From Streptomyces sp. 1-11 (lineage in GTDB: Bacteria; Actinomycetota; Actinomycetes; Streptomycetales; Streptomycetaceae), in NCBI RefSeq assembly GCF_007176755.1, contig NZ_BJTV01000021.1, positions 1-64,000 on the forward strand: a DNA stretch of 64,000 bases, in the 5' to 3' direction. The notes beneath the pieces were generated by a model that was given only the letters and a program-made list of their open reading frames with translations, did not search any database and was not told the DNA's origin. The position numbers and the translations under genes are program-made. Shown here one piece after another: positions 45,617-53,001 of this stretch. Numbering within the stretch: the first letter of the stretch is position 1; each line of letters starts with the position of its first letter.

Positions 45617-46537
45617 TCAGCCAGCCTTCCCGGGAGCGGCCGCCTCGCCCAGCTCCGCGGAGATCCGCCCGAGCTGGTCGAGCCGCTGCTGCAGGGTCGG
45701 GTGGGTGGAGAAGAACCGCTCGACGCCGGGCTCCCGGCCGGTCGCCGGAGTGAAGTAGAAGGCGTTGAAGGCCTGGGCCGTGCGCAGGTCCTCGGTCGGG
45801 ATCCGGGCGATGTCCCCGGAGACCTTGGTGAGCGCCGACGCCAGCGCCGAGGGCCGTCCGGTCAGGTGCGCGGCGGCCCGGTCGGCCGCCAGCTCCCGGT
45901 ACCGGGACAGCGCCCGGATCAGCAGGAAGCTGATCGCGTACACGGCCGCCGAGACGGCCATGACGGCGGCGAAGACGGCGGCGGTGTTCTGGTCCCTGCG
46001 GCCGCCGCCGAGGATCTGGGAGTAGAAGGCGAACCGCACGATCAGCCCCGCGATCACCCCGAGGAACGACGCGATGGTGATCACCGCGACGTCCTTGTGC
46101 GCCACGTGCGACAGCTCGTGCGCGAGCACGCCCTCCAGCTCGGCGGGCTCCAGACGGCGCAGCAGCCCGGTGGTCACGCAGACCACGGCGTTGTCGGGGT
46201 TGCGCCCGGTCGCGAACGCGTTCGGCATGCCCATGTCCGAGACGGCGACCACCGGCTTCGGCATGTCCGCGATCGCGCACAGCCGGTCGACCACGGCGTG
46301 CAGTTCGGGATACTCCTCCCGCTCCACGACCCGCCCGCGCATGGCGAACATCGCGATCCGGTCGGAGAACCAGAACTGCGCCACGAACATCGCCCCGACC
46401 ACCACGACGACCAGCAGCCAGGACTTGAGAAAGACGATCAACGCGGCGACGAAGGCCACGTACAGCAGTCCGAGCAGGAACAGCGTGACCGACATCCGTA
46501 CGGTCAGCCGCCGATCGCTCCGGAAGCGGCTCTGCAT
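45617..46537 (-). CDS. htpX: Zinc metalloprotease HtpX
   Basis: A 306-residue membrane-embedded M48 protease that degrades damaged membrane proteins. Two N-terminal helices are visible (MSVTLFLLGLLYVAFVAALI and SWLLVVVVVGAMFVAQFWF). Zinc-binding HELSH is at residues 140-144, and two further helices follow (VAVITIASFLGVIAGLIVRF and AVFAAVMAVSAAVYAISFLL). The third zinc ligand Glu is in SRYRELAADRAAA (near 207), and THPTLQQRLDQL lies near the C-terminus. I chose ATG 46537 because homologues begin at MQSRFRSDRRLT; a longer in-frame Met at 46585 has no support. It forms an operon with pspAB. Confidence 0.95.
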   Translation of the reverse strand: MQSRFRSDRRLTVRMSVTLFLLGLLYVAFVAALIVFLKSWLLVVVVVGAMFVAQFWFSDRIAMFAMRGRVVEREEYPELHAVVDRLCAIADMPKPVVAVSDMGMPNAFATGRNPDNAVVCVTTGLLRRLEPAELEGVLAHELSHVAHKDVAVITIASFLGVIAGLIVRFAFYSQILGGGRRDQNTAAVFAAVMAVSAAVYAISFLLIRALSRYRELAADRAAAHLTGRPSALASALTKVSGDIARIPTEDLRTAQAFNAFYFTPATGREPGVERFFSTHPTLQQRLDQLGRISAELGEAAAPGKAG

Positions 46538-46639
46538 CTTGCACCACCCCACGGTCAGGCACTCGTCCCGTAGTCCAGTGTGCACCCGCGGAAACCGCTG
46601 CGGGGGTCCTCGGCGGGCCCGTTCACCCCGGGTGACGGA

Positions 46640-46897
46640 TCAGTACGGCGAGTGGAGCTGCGCGTAGCCGAGCAGGACTATCACCGCGGCCACGCAGCCG
46701 AGGACCACGACCGTCGACACCCACGAGGAGCGGCGCGGTGCCGTCCGCTCCGGGTCGGCGCGGAAGGGCGCCGGGTCCGGGGGGTTCTCCTTCCAGCGGG
46801 CGGCGAGCATCCGGGCGCGAGCCGAAGGCTCTTTGTGCTCCGCGGAGTTCGCCCACCTGTGATCGAACTCCTTCTCCCACTCGTCCTGTTCGGACAT
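46640..46897 (-). CDS. Small tail-anchored membrane protein
   Basis: An 85-residue protein. A charged cytoplasmic N-terminus (MSEQDEWEKEFDHRWANSAE ... ARMLAARWKENPPDP) is followed by one C-terminal helix (WVSTVVVLGCVAAVIVLLGY, residues about 59-78) and a short tail. This is a C-tail-anchored layout. ATG 46897 has a weak SD (GAGAGAGG 11 nt upstream). It lies upstream of htpX on the same strand with a 102-base gap. No family is recognised, but the composition and size fit conserved actinobacterial small proteins. Confidence 0.75.
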   Translation of the reverse strand: MSEQDEWEKEFDHRWANSAEHKEPSARARMLAARWKENPPDPAPFRADPERTAPRRSSWVSTVVVLGCVAAVIVLLGYAQLHSPY

Positions 46898-47172
46898 CCC
46901 CGTTCAACCTCTCTCGTCGGACAGAGCCAGGGGGTGATGATCCCCCGGGAATATGAGCGCTGGGAAGCGGCAAAGGTTGCCCCAGGATGCTGGGTGACCT
47001 GCGCGCGGCTAGCATCGATGGGAGAAGCCGCACTGCGGGGTGCCTCATGGTGACGCCCTGCCACGACCTTCGTGCGGCGCCCCCTACGACCGCGCCGGAC
47101 TCTCGCTCCGAGGTCGCGGCCATCCGACTCGTGCCCGGAAAGCCGCACGAGGGGTGGAAGGAAGGTGGATCC

Positions 47173-47454
47173 ATGAACGCACATCGCGCGAGGCGTCTCG
47201 CCGCAGTGTCCGCCGTCGGCGTCCTGATGGCCGGCGGAGCCGTCGTCGGTACGGCGACCGCCGCGTCGGCGGCCACCCACAGCCAGGTCACGCGGGTCAG
47301 CACCGACCGGGGCTGCGGCGGCTGGGGCGGCTGGGGCGGCTGCTACGGCCGCGGCGGCTTCGGCTTCCGTAACGGCTACGGCTTCAACAACGGCTTCGGC
47401 TTCTACAACGGCTACGGCTACAACACCCCCGTGGTGGTCGTCGTGGCGGGCTGA
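47173..47454 (+). CDS. Small secreted Gly/Tyr/Phe/Asn-rich protein
   Basis: A 93-residue exported protein. The signal peptide (LAAVSAVGVLMAGGAVVGTA, cleaved near ASA-ATH) is followed by a 60-residue mature part rich in aromatic-Gly-Asn repeats: CGGWGGWGGCYGRGGFGFRN, GYGFNNGFGFYNGYGYN and a hydrophobic TPVVVVVAG end. Two Cys may form a disulfide. ATG 47173 has AAGGTGG upstream. The 275-base gap before it (46898-47172) holds its promoter and that of the 46897 gene, and nothing else that I see. It may be a surface structural peptide. Confidence 0.8.
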   Translation: MNAHRARRLAAVSAVGVLMAGGAVVGTATAASAATHSQVTRVSTDRGCGGWGGWGGCYGRGGFGFRNGYGFNNGFGFYNGYGYNTPVVVVVAG

Positions 47455-47467
47455 CGGCCCCACGGCC

Positions 47468-47506
47468 GAGGGCCGCCGCCCGGAACACGTCCGGGTGGCG
47501 GCCCTC
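47468..47506. terminator. Terminator after the small secreted protein gene
   Basis: A 17-bp stem (47468-47484 with 47490-47506, one G-U pair, 5-nt loop) begins 14 bases after the stop of the Gly-rich protein gene and lies between it and the convergent glnA. Confidence 0.9.
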
Positions 47507-47517
47507 GTCACGCAAGT

Positions 47518-47541
47518 CCCCGGGACCCGCAGGTCCCGGGG
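47518..47541 (-). terminator. Terminator of glnA
   Basis: A perfect 10-bp stem (47518-47527 with 47532-47541, CGCA loop) is 7 bases beyond the glnA stop codon. Confidence 0.85.
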
Positions 47542-47547
47542 CGCCTG

Positions 47548-48957
47548 TCACACGTCGAAGTACATCTCGAACTCGTGCGGGTGCGGACGCAGCTGCAGCG
47601 GCGCGATCTCGTTGGTGCGCTTGTAGTCGATCCACGTCTCGATCAGGTCAGGCGTGAAGACGTCGCCCTGGAGGAGGAACTCGTGGTCGGCCTCGAGGCG
47701 GTCGAGGACGGCGCCGAGCGAGGTGGGGACCTGCGCCACGTTGGCGTGCTCCTCCGGAGCCAGCTCGTAGAGGTCCTTGTCGATCGGCTCGGCCGGCTCG
47801 ATCTTGTTCTTGATGCCGTCCAGGCCCGCGAGCAGCAGCGCGGAGAAGGCCAGGTACGGGTTGCCGGAGGAGTCCGGGGCGCGGAACTCGACGCGCTTGG
47901 CCTTCGGGTTCGAGCCGGTGATCGGGATGCGCATCGCGGCGGAGCGGTTGCGCTGCGAGTACACCAGGTTGATCGGCGCCTCGAAGCCCGGCACCAGGCG
48001 GTGGTAGGAGTTCACCGTCGGGTTGGTGAAGGCCAGCAGCGACGGGGCGTGCTTGAGGATGCCGCCGATGTAGTAGCGGGCGGTGTCCGACAGGCCCGCG
48101 TAACCGGCCTCGTCGTAGAACAGCGGGTCGCCGTTGCTCCACAGCGACTGGTGCACGTGCATGCCCGAGCCGTTGTCACCGAAGATCGGCTTCGGCATGA
48201 AGGTCGCGGTCTTGCCGTTCTTCCAGGCCACGTTCTTCACGATGTACTTGAAGAGCATGAGGTCGTCGGCGGCGGCGAGCAGCGTGTTGAACTTGTAGTT
48301 GATCTCGGCCTGGCCGGCGGTGCCCACCTCGTGGTGCTGGCGCTCGACCTTCAGGCCGGACCGCTCCAGCTCCAGGGAGATCTCGGCGCGCAGGTCGGCG
48401 AAGTGGTCGACCGGCGGGACCGGGAAGTAGCCGCCCTTGTAGCGGACCTTGTAACCGCGGTTGTTCTCCAGGGCGCCGGTGTTCCAGGCGCCCGCCTCGG
48501 AGTCGATGTGGTAGAAGGACTCGTTCGCGCCGGTCGCGAAGCGGACGGAGTCGAAGACGTAGAACTCGGCCTCGGGGCCGAAGTACGCGGTGTCCGCGAT
48601 ACCGGTGGAGGCGAGGTAGGCCTCGGCCTTCTTCGCCACGTTGCGCGGGTCACGGGAGTACTGCTCGCCGGTGATCGGGTCGTGGATGAAGAAGTTGATG
48701 TTGAGCGTCTTGTCCCGGCGGAACGGGTCGACACGCGCGGTGGACAGGTCGGGACGCAGGGACATGTCCGACTCGTGGATGGCCTGGAAACCGCGGATCG
48801 ACGACCCGTCGAAGGCCTGCTCGTCGTCGGGGTCGAACGCCTCGGCGGGCAACGTGAAGTGCTGCATGACGCCCGGCAGGTCGCAGAAGCGGACGTCGAC
48901 GAACTTGACCTCCTCGTCCGCGATGAACTTCTTGGCCTCGTCGGCGTTCTGGAACAT
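47548..48957 (-). CDS. glnA: Glutamine synthetase type I
   Basis: A dodecameric bacterial GSI of 469 residues, the main ammonia-assimilating enzyme. Landmarks are FCDLPGVMQHFTLPAEAF, FDGSSIRGFQAIHESDM, YFGPEAEFYVFDSVRF, NGSGMHVHQSLW and the catalytic loop NLVYSQRNRSAAMRIPITGS. The adenylylation loop PIDKDLYELAPEE has Tyr397, the residue number modified in E. coli, so this is the GlnE target. ATG 48957 has AGGAGGAG upstream. A complete GlnR box lies 97-134 nt before the start. The gene is divergent from an RDD protein gene. Confidence 0.98.
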   Translation of the reverse strand: MFQNADEAKKFIADEEVKFVDVRFCDLPGVMQHFTLPAEAFDPDDEQAFDGSSIRGFQAIHESDMSLRPDLSTARVDPFRRDKTLNINFFIHDPITGEQYSRDPRNVAKKAEAYLASTGIADTAYFGPEAEFYVFDSVRFATGANESFYHIDSEAGAWNTGALENNRGYKVRYKGGYFPVPPVDHFADLRAEISLELERSGLKVERQHHEVGTAGQAEINYKFNTLLAAADDLMLFKYIVKNVAWKNGKTATFMPKPIFGDNGSGMHVHQSLWSNGDPLFYDEAGYAGLSDTARYYIGGILKHAPSLLAFTNPTVNSYHRLVPGFEAPINLVYSQRNRSAAMRIPITGSNPKAKRVEFRAPDSSGNPYLAFSALLLAGLDGIKNKIEPAEPIDKDLYELAPEEHANVAQVPTSLGAVLDRLEADHEFLLQGDVFTPDLIETWIDYKRTNEIAPLQLRPHPHEFEMYFDV

Positions 48958-49053
48958 CCAGCTCCTCCTACTCCCGACCGTCCCGCCGGGGTGGTAGATC
49001 GTTCGTGCGGCCGGTGCGGTGGCACACGCTGCCCTCGACCCTAAGGACGGGTG

Positions 49054-49091
49054 ATTTCTCGGGCGTGACCCGTTTGTTTCGCAGAAGTTAA
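49054..49091 (-). promoter_or_regulatory. GlnR box of glnA
   Basis: Four half-sites on the minus strand at exact 11-bp steps: TTAAC (49091-49087), GAAAC (49080-49076), GTCAC (49069-49065) and GAAAT (49058-49054). This fits the established GlnR box of streptomycete glnA. The right end lies 76 nt before the divergent RDD gene, so it may influence both. Confidence 0.92.
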
Positions 49092-49166
49092 CCGGTCACG
49101 CCTCCACCGTAGCTCCGACACACCCCTGTGCGCCCGGCTCCGGACCGGGCACAGTACCGTGGACGG

Positions 49167-49634
49167 GTGGACAACAGGCAAGCAATGGGGTCGTGGCTCT
49201 CCGGGCCGCGCGCGGCGCTGGAAGAAGCCGGCGCCGACTTCGGATACCGGGGCGAGCAGCTCGGTCTGCCCGAGCGGGGCCCGAACTCGATCGCGCGGCC
49301 TGGCAGGCGTCTGGGCGCGCTCGCCGTGGACTGGGGTCTGTGCGTCCTGATCGCATACGGTCTGATCACGCACGGCTACAGCCCCGCCACCAGCAACTGG
49401 GCGCTGCTCCTGTTCTTCGTGATGAGCGTCCTGACCGTCGGCACGATCGGCTTCAGCCCCGGCAAGCGCCTCTTCGGCATCCGGGTCGTGGCGCTGGAGA
49501 CCGGCACGGTGAACCCGGCGCGCGCGCTGCTGCGCACGGTTCTGCTCTGCCTGGCGATCCCCGCGCTGATCTGGGACCGCGACGGCCGCGGCCTGCACGA
49601 CCGGCTCGCGAAGACCGTCGAGGTCCGCCTGTAG
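49167..49634 (+). CDS. RDD-family membrane protein
   Basis: A 155-residue protein. The N-terminus DNRQAMGSWLSGPRAALEEA is cytoplasmic. The RDD domain starts at RPGRRLGALAVDWGLCVLIA (R and D in the first helix) and ends KRLFGIRVVALETGT ... IWDRDGRGLHDRLAKTVEV (DxxxRxLHDRLA motif). There are three hydrophobic segments. RDD proteins are small transporters or accessory membrane proteins, some acting as Na+/H+ exchangers. GTG 49167 matches homologue starts (DNRQA). A TACCGT hexamer 6 nt upstream suggests a leaderless mRNA. It is divergent from glnA. Confidence 0.9.
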   Translation: MDNRQAMGSWLSGPRAALEEAGADFGYRGEQLGLPERGPNSIARPGRRLGALAVDWGLCVLIAYGLITHGYSPATSNWALLLFFVMSVLTVGTIGFSPGKRLFGIRVVALETGTVNPARALLRTVLLCLAIPALIWDRDGRGLHDRLAKTVEVRL

Positions 49635-49651
49635 CGCCCGGAGCACGACGA

Positions 49652-49690
49652 CGAAGGGGGCGCCCGGACCTGGTCCGGGCGCCCCCTTCG
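49652..49690. terminator. Bidirectional terminator hairpin
   Basis: A perfect 19-bp arm inverted repeat (49652-49670 with 49672-49690; the real loop will be a few bases wider) lies between the convergent RDD and DUF4191 genes. Confidence 0.93.
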
Positions 49691-49704
49691 CCGTACGAGG
49701 AGTC

Positions 49705-50406
49705 CTAGCGGGTCTTCGGGCCGCCCCTCGGCATCCGCATGCCCTTCGGCATCGGGCCCTTGGGCAGCGGCATGTTGGTCATCAGGTCGCCGAGGGCGCG
49801 CAGCCGGTCGTTGGTGACGGTGACCTGCGGGCCGGTCAGCACGCGCGGGTACTTCAGCAGGGTCGTGCGGAGCTTCTTCAGCTCGACCTGGCCCTCGCCG
49901 GTGCCGACGATCACGTCGTGCACGGGGACGTCCGCCACGATGCGGTTCATCTTCTTCTTCTCGGCGGCCAGCAGGCTCTTCACCCGGTTCGGGTTGCCCT
50001 CCGCGACCAGCACGATGCCCGCCTTGCCGACCGCCCGGTGCACCACGTCCTGGCTGCGGTTCATCGCCACGGCCGGAGTCGTCGTCCAGCCCCGGCCGAT
50101 GTTGTCCAGCACGGCCGCTGCGGCGCCCGGCTGGCCCTCCATCTGCCCGAAGGCGGCCCGCTCGGCCCGGCGGCCGAAGACGATCGCCGTGGCCAGGAAC
50201 CCGAGCAGCAGGCCCAGGACGCCCAGGTAGTACGGGTGGCCGATCAAGAAGCCGATCGCGAGGAAGACACCGAAGGTGCCGATACCGACAGCCGCGAGTA
50301 CAAGGCCGATCTTCGTGTCGACCTTGCGGGTCATCTTGTACGTGAGGGCGATCTGCTTCAGTCGCCCTGCGTTCGCGGCGTCCGCCGCGTTTTCCTTCCT
50401 CGCCAT
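49705..50406 (-). CDS. DUF4191 membrane protein
   Basis: A 233-residue actinobacterial protein. A basic N-terminus (LKQIALTYKMTRKVDTKIGL) leads into two adjacent helices (VLAAVGIGTFGVFLAIGFLI and YYLGVLGLLLGFLATAIVFG). A conserved cytoplasmic domain follows (RRAERAAFGQMEGQPGAAAA, RGWTTTPAVAMNRSQDVVHR, AVGKAGIVLVAEGNPNRV, IVADVPVHDVIVGTGEGQVE). It ends in a Pro/Gly/Lys-rich tail (PLPKGPMPKGMRMPRGGPKT). DUF4191 genes typically sit next to lipA in actinobacteria, as here. The function is unknown. ATG 50406. Confidence 0.92.
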   Translation of the reverse strand: MARKENAADAANAGRLKQIALTYKMTRKVDTKIGLVLAAVGIGTFGVFLAIGFLIGHPYYLGVLGLLLGFLATAIVFGRRAERAAFGQMEGQPGAAAAVLDNIGRGWTTTPAVAMNRSQDVVHRAVGKAGIVLVAEGNPNRVKSLLAAEKKKMNRIVADVPVHDVIVGTGEGQVELKKLRTTLLKYPRVLTGPQVTVTNDRLRALGDLMTNMPLPKGPMPKGMRMPRGGPKTR

Positions 50407-50467
50407 GCCACGAAGTCTACGTGGCCCCGGGAGCGCCCACGACGGCAGTGCCCGCGGGGGAGGAGGT

Positions 50468-50665
50468 TCAGGAGCGGGCGGCGACCTGTTCGAGCACGCG
50501 CTGCGCCTCGACCCGGTCCTTGGCGCGGCGGCGGTCCTCCAGGACGCAGTTCCAGGCGTTGCGGCGGGCGGTGCGCTGCCCACCGCTCATGAGCAGGGAC
50601 TCGACGGCGCGGAGCGCGTCGGTGACGGACGGGATCGCTGTGGCGCGGACGTGCGCGGCCTGCAT
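50468..50665 (-). CDS. Small conserved hypothetical protein between lipA and DUF4191 genes
   Basis: A 65-residue protein, mostly helical and basic: VTDALRAVESLLMSGGQRTA followed by RRNAWNCVLEDRRRAKDRVE and AQRVLEQVAARS. No membrane segment is seen. ATG 50665 has GGGGGAG 7 nt upstream, a good SD, and third positions are GC-rich, so I take it as real. It lies in the conserved lipA-DUF4191 neighbourhood on the same strand. The function is unknown. Confidence 0.8.
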   Translation of the reverse strand: MQAAHVRATAIPSVTDALRAVESLLMSGGQRTARRNAWNCVLEDRRRAKDRVEAQRVLEQVAARS

Positions 50666-50851
50666 GATCGGGCTCCCCCTCGTTACGGGTGGGATACGGG
50701 GTGTGATTCCAGGGTCACTGTTCGGTGTTACCAGGGCGTGACCGGCCGGTCAAACGCCAGTGAAGCCTTGATACGGAGCCCCGGAACGACGGCGCGGCCC
50801 CGGCAGCGCCCTCATCAGCGAGGACGGCCGGGACCGCGTCGACTCGGCCAT

Positions 50852-50863
50852 TACTGGCCAGTA
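50852..50863. promoter_or_regulatory. Perfect 12-bp palindrome between lipA and the small gene
   Basis: TACTGGCCAGTA is a perfect palindrome in the 228-base gap 50666-50893. A second perfect 10-bp palindrome, GTGAATTCAC, lies shortly after it (about 50875-50884). They may be operators for the 50665 gene or part of a lipA 3' structure. No regulator is assigned. Confidence 0.3.
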
Positions 50864-50893
50864 GTGCCTTGTGCGTGAATTCACACGCTCGGC

Positions 50894-51859
50894 TCACACC
50901 GCCTGTACGGCGATGAAGGAGCCCCGCTTCTCGACGGCCATCTGGTAGAGGCGTCCCGCGCGGTACGACGACCGCACCAGCGGGCCGGACATCACGCCGG
51001 AGAAGCCGATCTGCTCGGCCTCCTCCTTCAGCTCCACGAACTCGTGCGGCTTCACCCAGCGCTCAACCGGGTGGTGGCGCACGGAGGGGCGCAGGTACTG
51101 GGTGATGGTGACCAGCTCGCAGCCGGCGTCGTGCAGCTGCTTCAGCGCCTCGCTGACCTCCTCGCGGGTCTCGCCCATGCCGAGGATCAGGTTGGACTTG
51201 GTGACCAGGCCGAAGTCGCGGGCCTCGGTGATGACCTTCAGGGAGCGCTCGTAGCGGAAGCCGGGGCGGATGCGCTTGAAGATCCGCGGCACCGTCTCCA
51301 CGTTGTGCGCGAAGACCTCGGGACGGGACTCGAACACCTCGGCGAGCTGCTCGGGGACCGCGTTGAAGTCGGGGGCGAGCAGCTCGACCTTGGTCCGGCC
51401 GGCCGCGCGGTCCGCGGTCTGGGCGTGGATCTGGCGGACGGTCTCCGCGTACAGCCAGGCGCCGCCGTCCTCCAGGTCGTCGCGGGCGACGCCGGTGATG
51501 GTGGCGTAGTTCAGGTCCATGGTGACCACGGACTCGCCCACGCGGCGCGGCTCGTCCCGGTCGAGGGCCTCGGGCTTGCCGGTGTCGATCTGGCAGAAGT
51601 CGCAGCGCCGGGTGCACTGGTCGCCGCCGATGAGGAAGGTGGCCTCGCGGTCCTCCCAGCACTCGTAGATGTTCGGGCAGCCGGCTTCCTGGCAGACCGT
51701 GTGCAGGCCCTCGCTCTTCACGAGGTTCTGCATCTTCGTGTACTCGGGACCCATTTTCGCCCGGGTCTTGATCCACTCGGGCTTGCGCTCGATGGGGGTC
51801 TGGCTGTTGCGGACCTCCAGGCGCAGCATCTTGCGTCCGTCGGGTGCGACTGCGGACAC
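50894..51859 (-). CDS. lipA: Lipoyl synthase
   Basis: A radical-SAM enzyme of 321 residues that inserts two sulfurs into protein-bound octanoyl groups. The auxiliary cluster uses Cys56, Cys61 and Cys67 (CQEAGCPNIYEC) and the SAM cluster uses Cys82, Cys86 and Cys89 (CTRRCDFC). The conserved C-terminal Ser region is GPLVRSSYRAG. GTG 51859 has AGGGAG 6 nt upstream. It lies 105 nt downstream of lipB on the same strand. Both supply the lipoyl cofactor for 2-oxoacid dehydrogenases, including the complex containing AceE at the right edge. Confidence 0.98.
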   Translation of the reverse strand: MSAVAPDGRKMLRLEVRNSQTPIERKPEWIKTRAKMGPEYTKMQNLVKSEGLHTVCQEAGCPNIYECWEDREATFLIGGDQCTRRCDFCQIDTGKPEALDRDEPRRVGESVVTMDLNYATITGVARDDLEDGGAWLYAETVRQIHAQTADRAAGRTKVELLAPDFNAVPEQLAEVFESRPEVFAHNVETVPRIFKRIRPGFRYERSLKVITEARDFGLVTKSNLILGMGETREEVSEALKQLHDAGCELVTITQYLRPSVRHHPVERWVKPHEFVELKEEAEQIGFSGVMSGPLVRSSYRAGRLYQMAVEKRGSFIAVQAV

Positions 51860-51964
51860 GACCGGCTCCCTGTGACTTCGATTCCTCGGCGTACACCAGG
51901 GTACGCCCGTATTAACTGAGCCCTGCCGCTGAGGCCGACCCCCGGGCCGCAGGGCGTATCCGGA

Positions 51965-52762
51965 TCAGGCGGAGGCCTTCTCCACGGCACGCGGCCTGAG
52001 GTCCGCGTTCTGCAGCACGTCACGCAGGTGCCGCTCGACGACCGGCAGGACGTCCTCGACGGTGATGTCCCGGCCCAGCTCGGCGGCGAGCGAGGCGACG
52101 CCCGCGTCCCGGATGCCGCAGGGGATGATCCGGTCGAACCACTTGTTGTCCGGGTTCACGTTCAGCGCGAACCCGTGCATCGTGACGCCCTTGGCCACGC
52201 GGATGCCGATGGCGGCGATCTTGCGGTCCTCGCGGCGCTGGCCGGCGTTGGAGGGCGCGTACTCGGGGCCGTTGAGCCGGGGGTCGAACTCGTCGTCCGT
52301 GAGCCGGGGGTCGAAGTCGAGGGAGAGACCGCCGAGCGCCGGCCGCTGTTCGACCGGGTCGCCGAGCACCCACACCCCGCTGCGGCCCTCGACCCGGGTG
52401 GTCTCCAGGCCGAACTCGGCGCAGGTGCGGATCAGGGCCTCCTCGAGGCGGCGCACATGGGCGACGACGTCCACCGGGCGGGGCAGCTTCTGGATCGGGT
52501 AGCCCACGAGCTGGCCGGGACCGTGCCAGGTGATCTTGCCGCCGCGGTCCACGTCGATGACCGGGGTGCCGTCCAGCGGGCGCTCGCTGTCCTCGGTGCG
52601 GCGGCCCGCCGTGTAGACCGGGGGGTGCTCCAGCAGCAGGACGGTGTCCGGGACCTCGTCGGCGAACCGGGCCGCGTGCACCCGGCGCTGCTCGTCCCAC
52701 GCCTCCTGGTACTCGACGGCGTCCGCGCCGAACCCCATACGGACGAACCGCAACTCACTCAC
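51965..52762 (-). CDS. lipB: Octanoyltransferase LipB
   Basis: A 265-residue enzyme that moves octanoyl from acyl carrier protein to lipoyl domains. Motifs are LLLEHPPVYTAGRRTED, GGKITWHGPGQLVGYPI, GRSGVWVLGD, KGVTMHGFALNVNPD (Lys near 190) and the catalytic Cys in DRIIPCGIRDAGV (Cys215). An insertion of about 30 residues containing two FDPRL copies (near 146-175) separates the substrate loop from KIAAIGIRVA. I believe similar inserts occur in streptomycete LipB. GTG 52762 has GGAGG 8 nt upstream. lipB lies upstream of lipA and is divergent from a regulator gene. Confidence 0.97.
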   Translation of the reverse strand: MSELRFVRMGFGADAVEYQEAWDEQRRVHAARFADEVPDTVLLLEHPPVYTAGRRTEDSERPLDGTPVIDVDRGGKITWHGPGQLVGYPIQKLPRPVDVVAHVRRLEEALIRTCAEFGLETTRVEGRSGVWVLGDPVEQRPALGGLSLDFDPRLTDDEFDPRLNGPEYAPSNAGQRREDRKIAAIGIRVAKGVTMHGFALNVNPDNKWFDRIIPCGIRDAGVASLAAELGRDITVEDVLPVVERHLRDVLQNADLRPRAVEKASA

Positions 52763-53001
52763 GGCAAGCGCCTCCCTCAGCGAACCGGTGCCAGGCGCAT
52801 GGCGCGCCCACGCCACTGTACGACCGTCCGGCATACGTCAGCCCTGAGGGCAATCCTCACACGATCGGATGAATGAACGGGGAACTGTGCGATCGTCTGC
52901 TCACTCTCCGCTACATTCGCGCCGTCCACGAGGCCATAAGGGCTGCTCACCGGCAGTCCGGGTACTTCCGCAGTGCCGCAAGGCAGGAGAACGCACCCCA
53001 G

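Noticed and set aside
52873..53001. 43-residue N-terminal extension of the TPR regulator
   Set aside because: It is in frame but the segment overlaps the probable promoter region and has less typical composition. ATG 53002 with the AGGAG upstream is preferred, though not certain.
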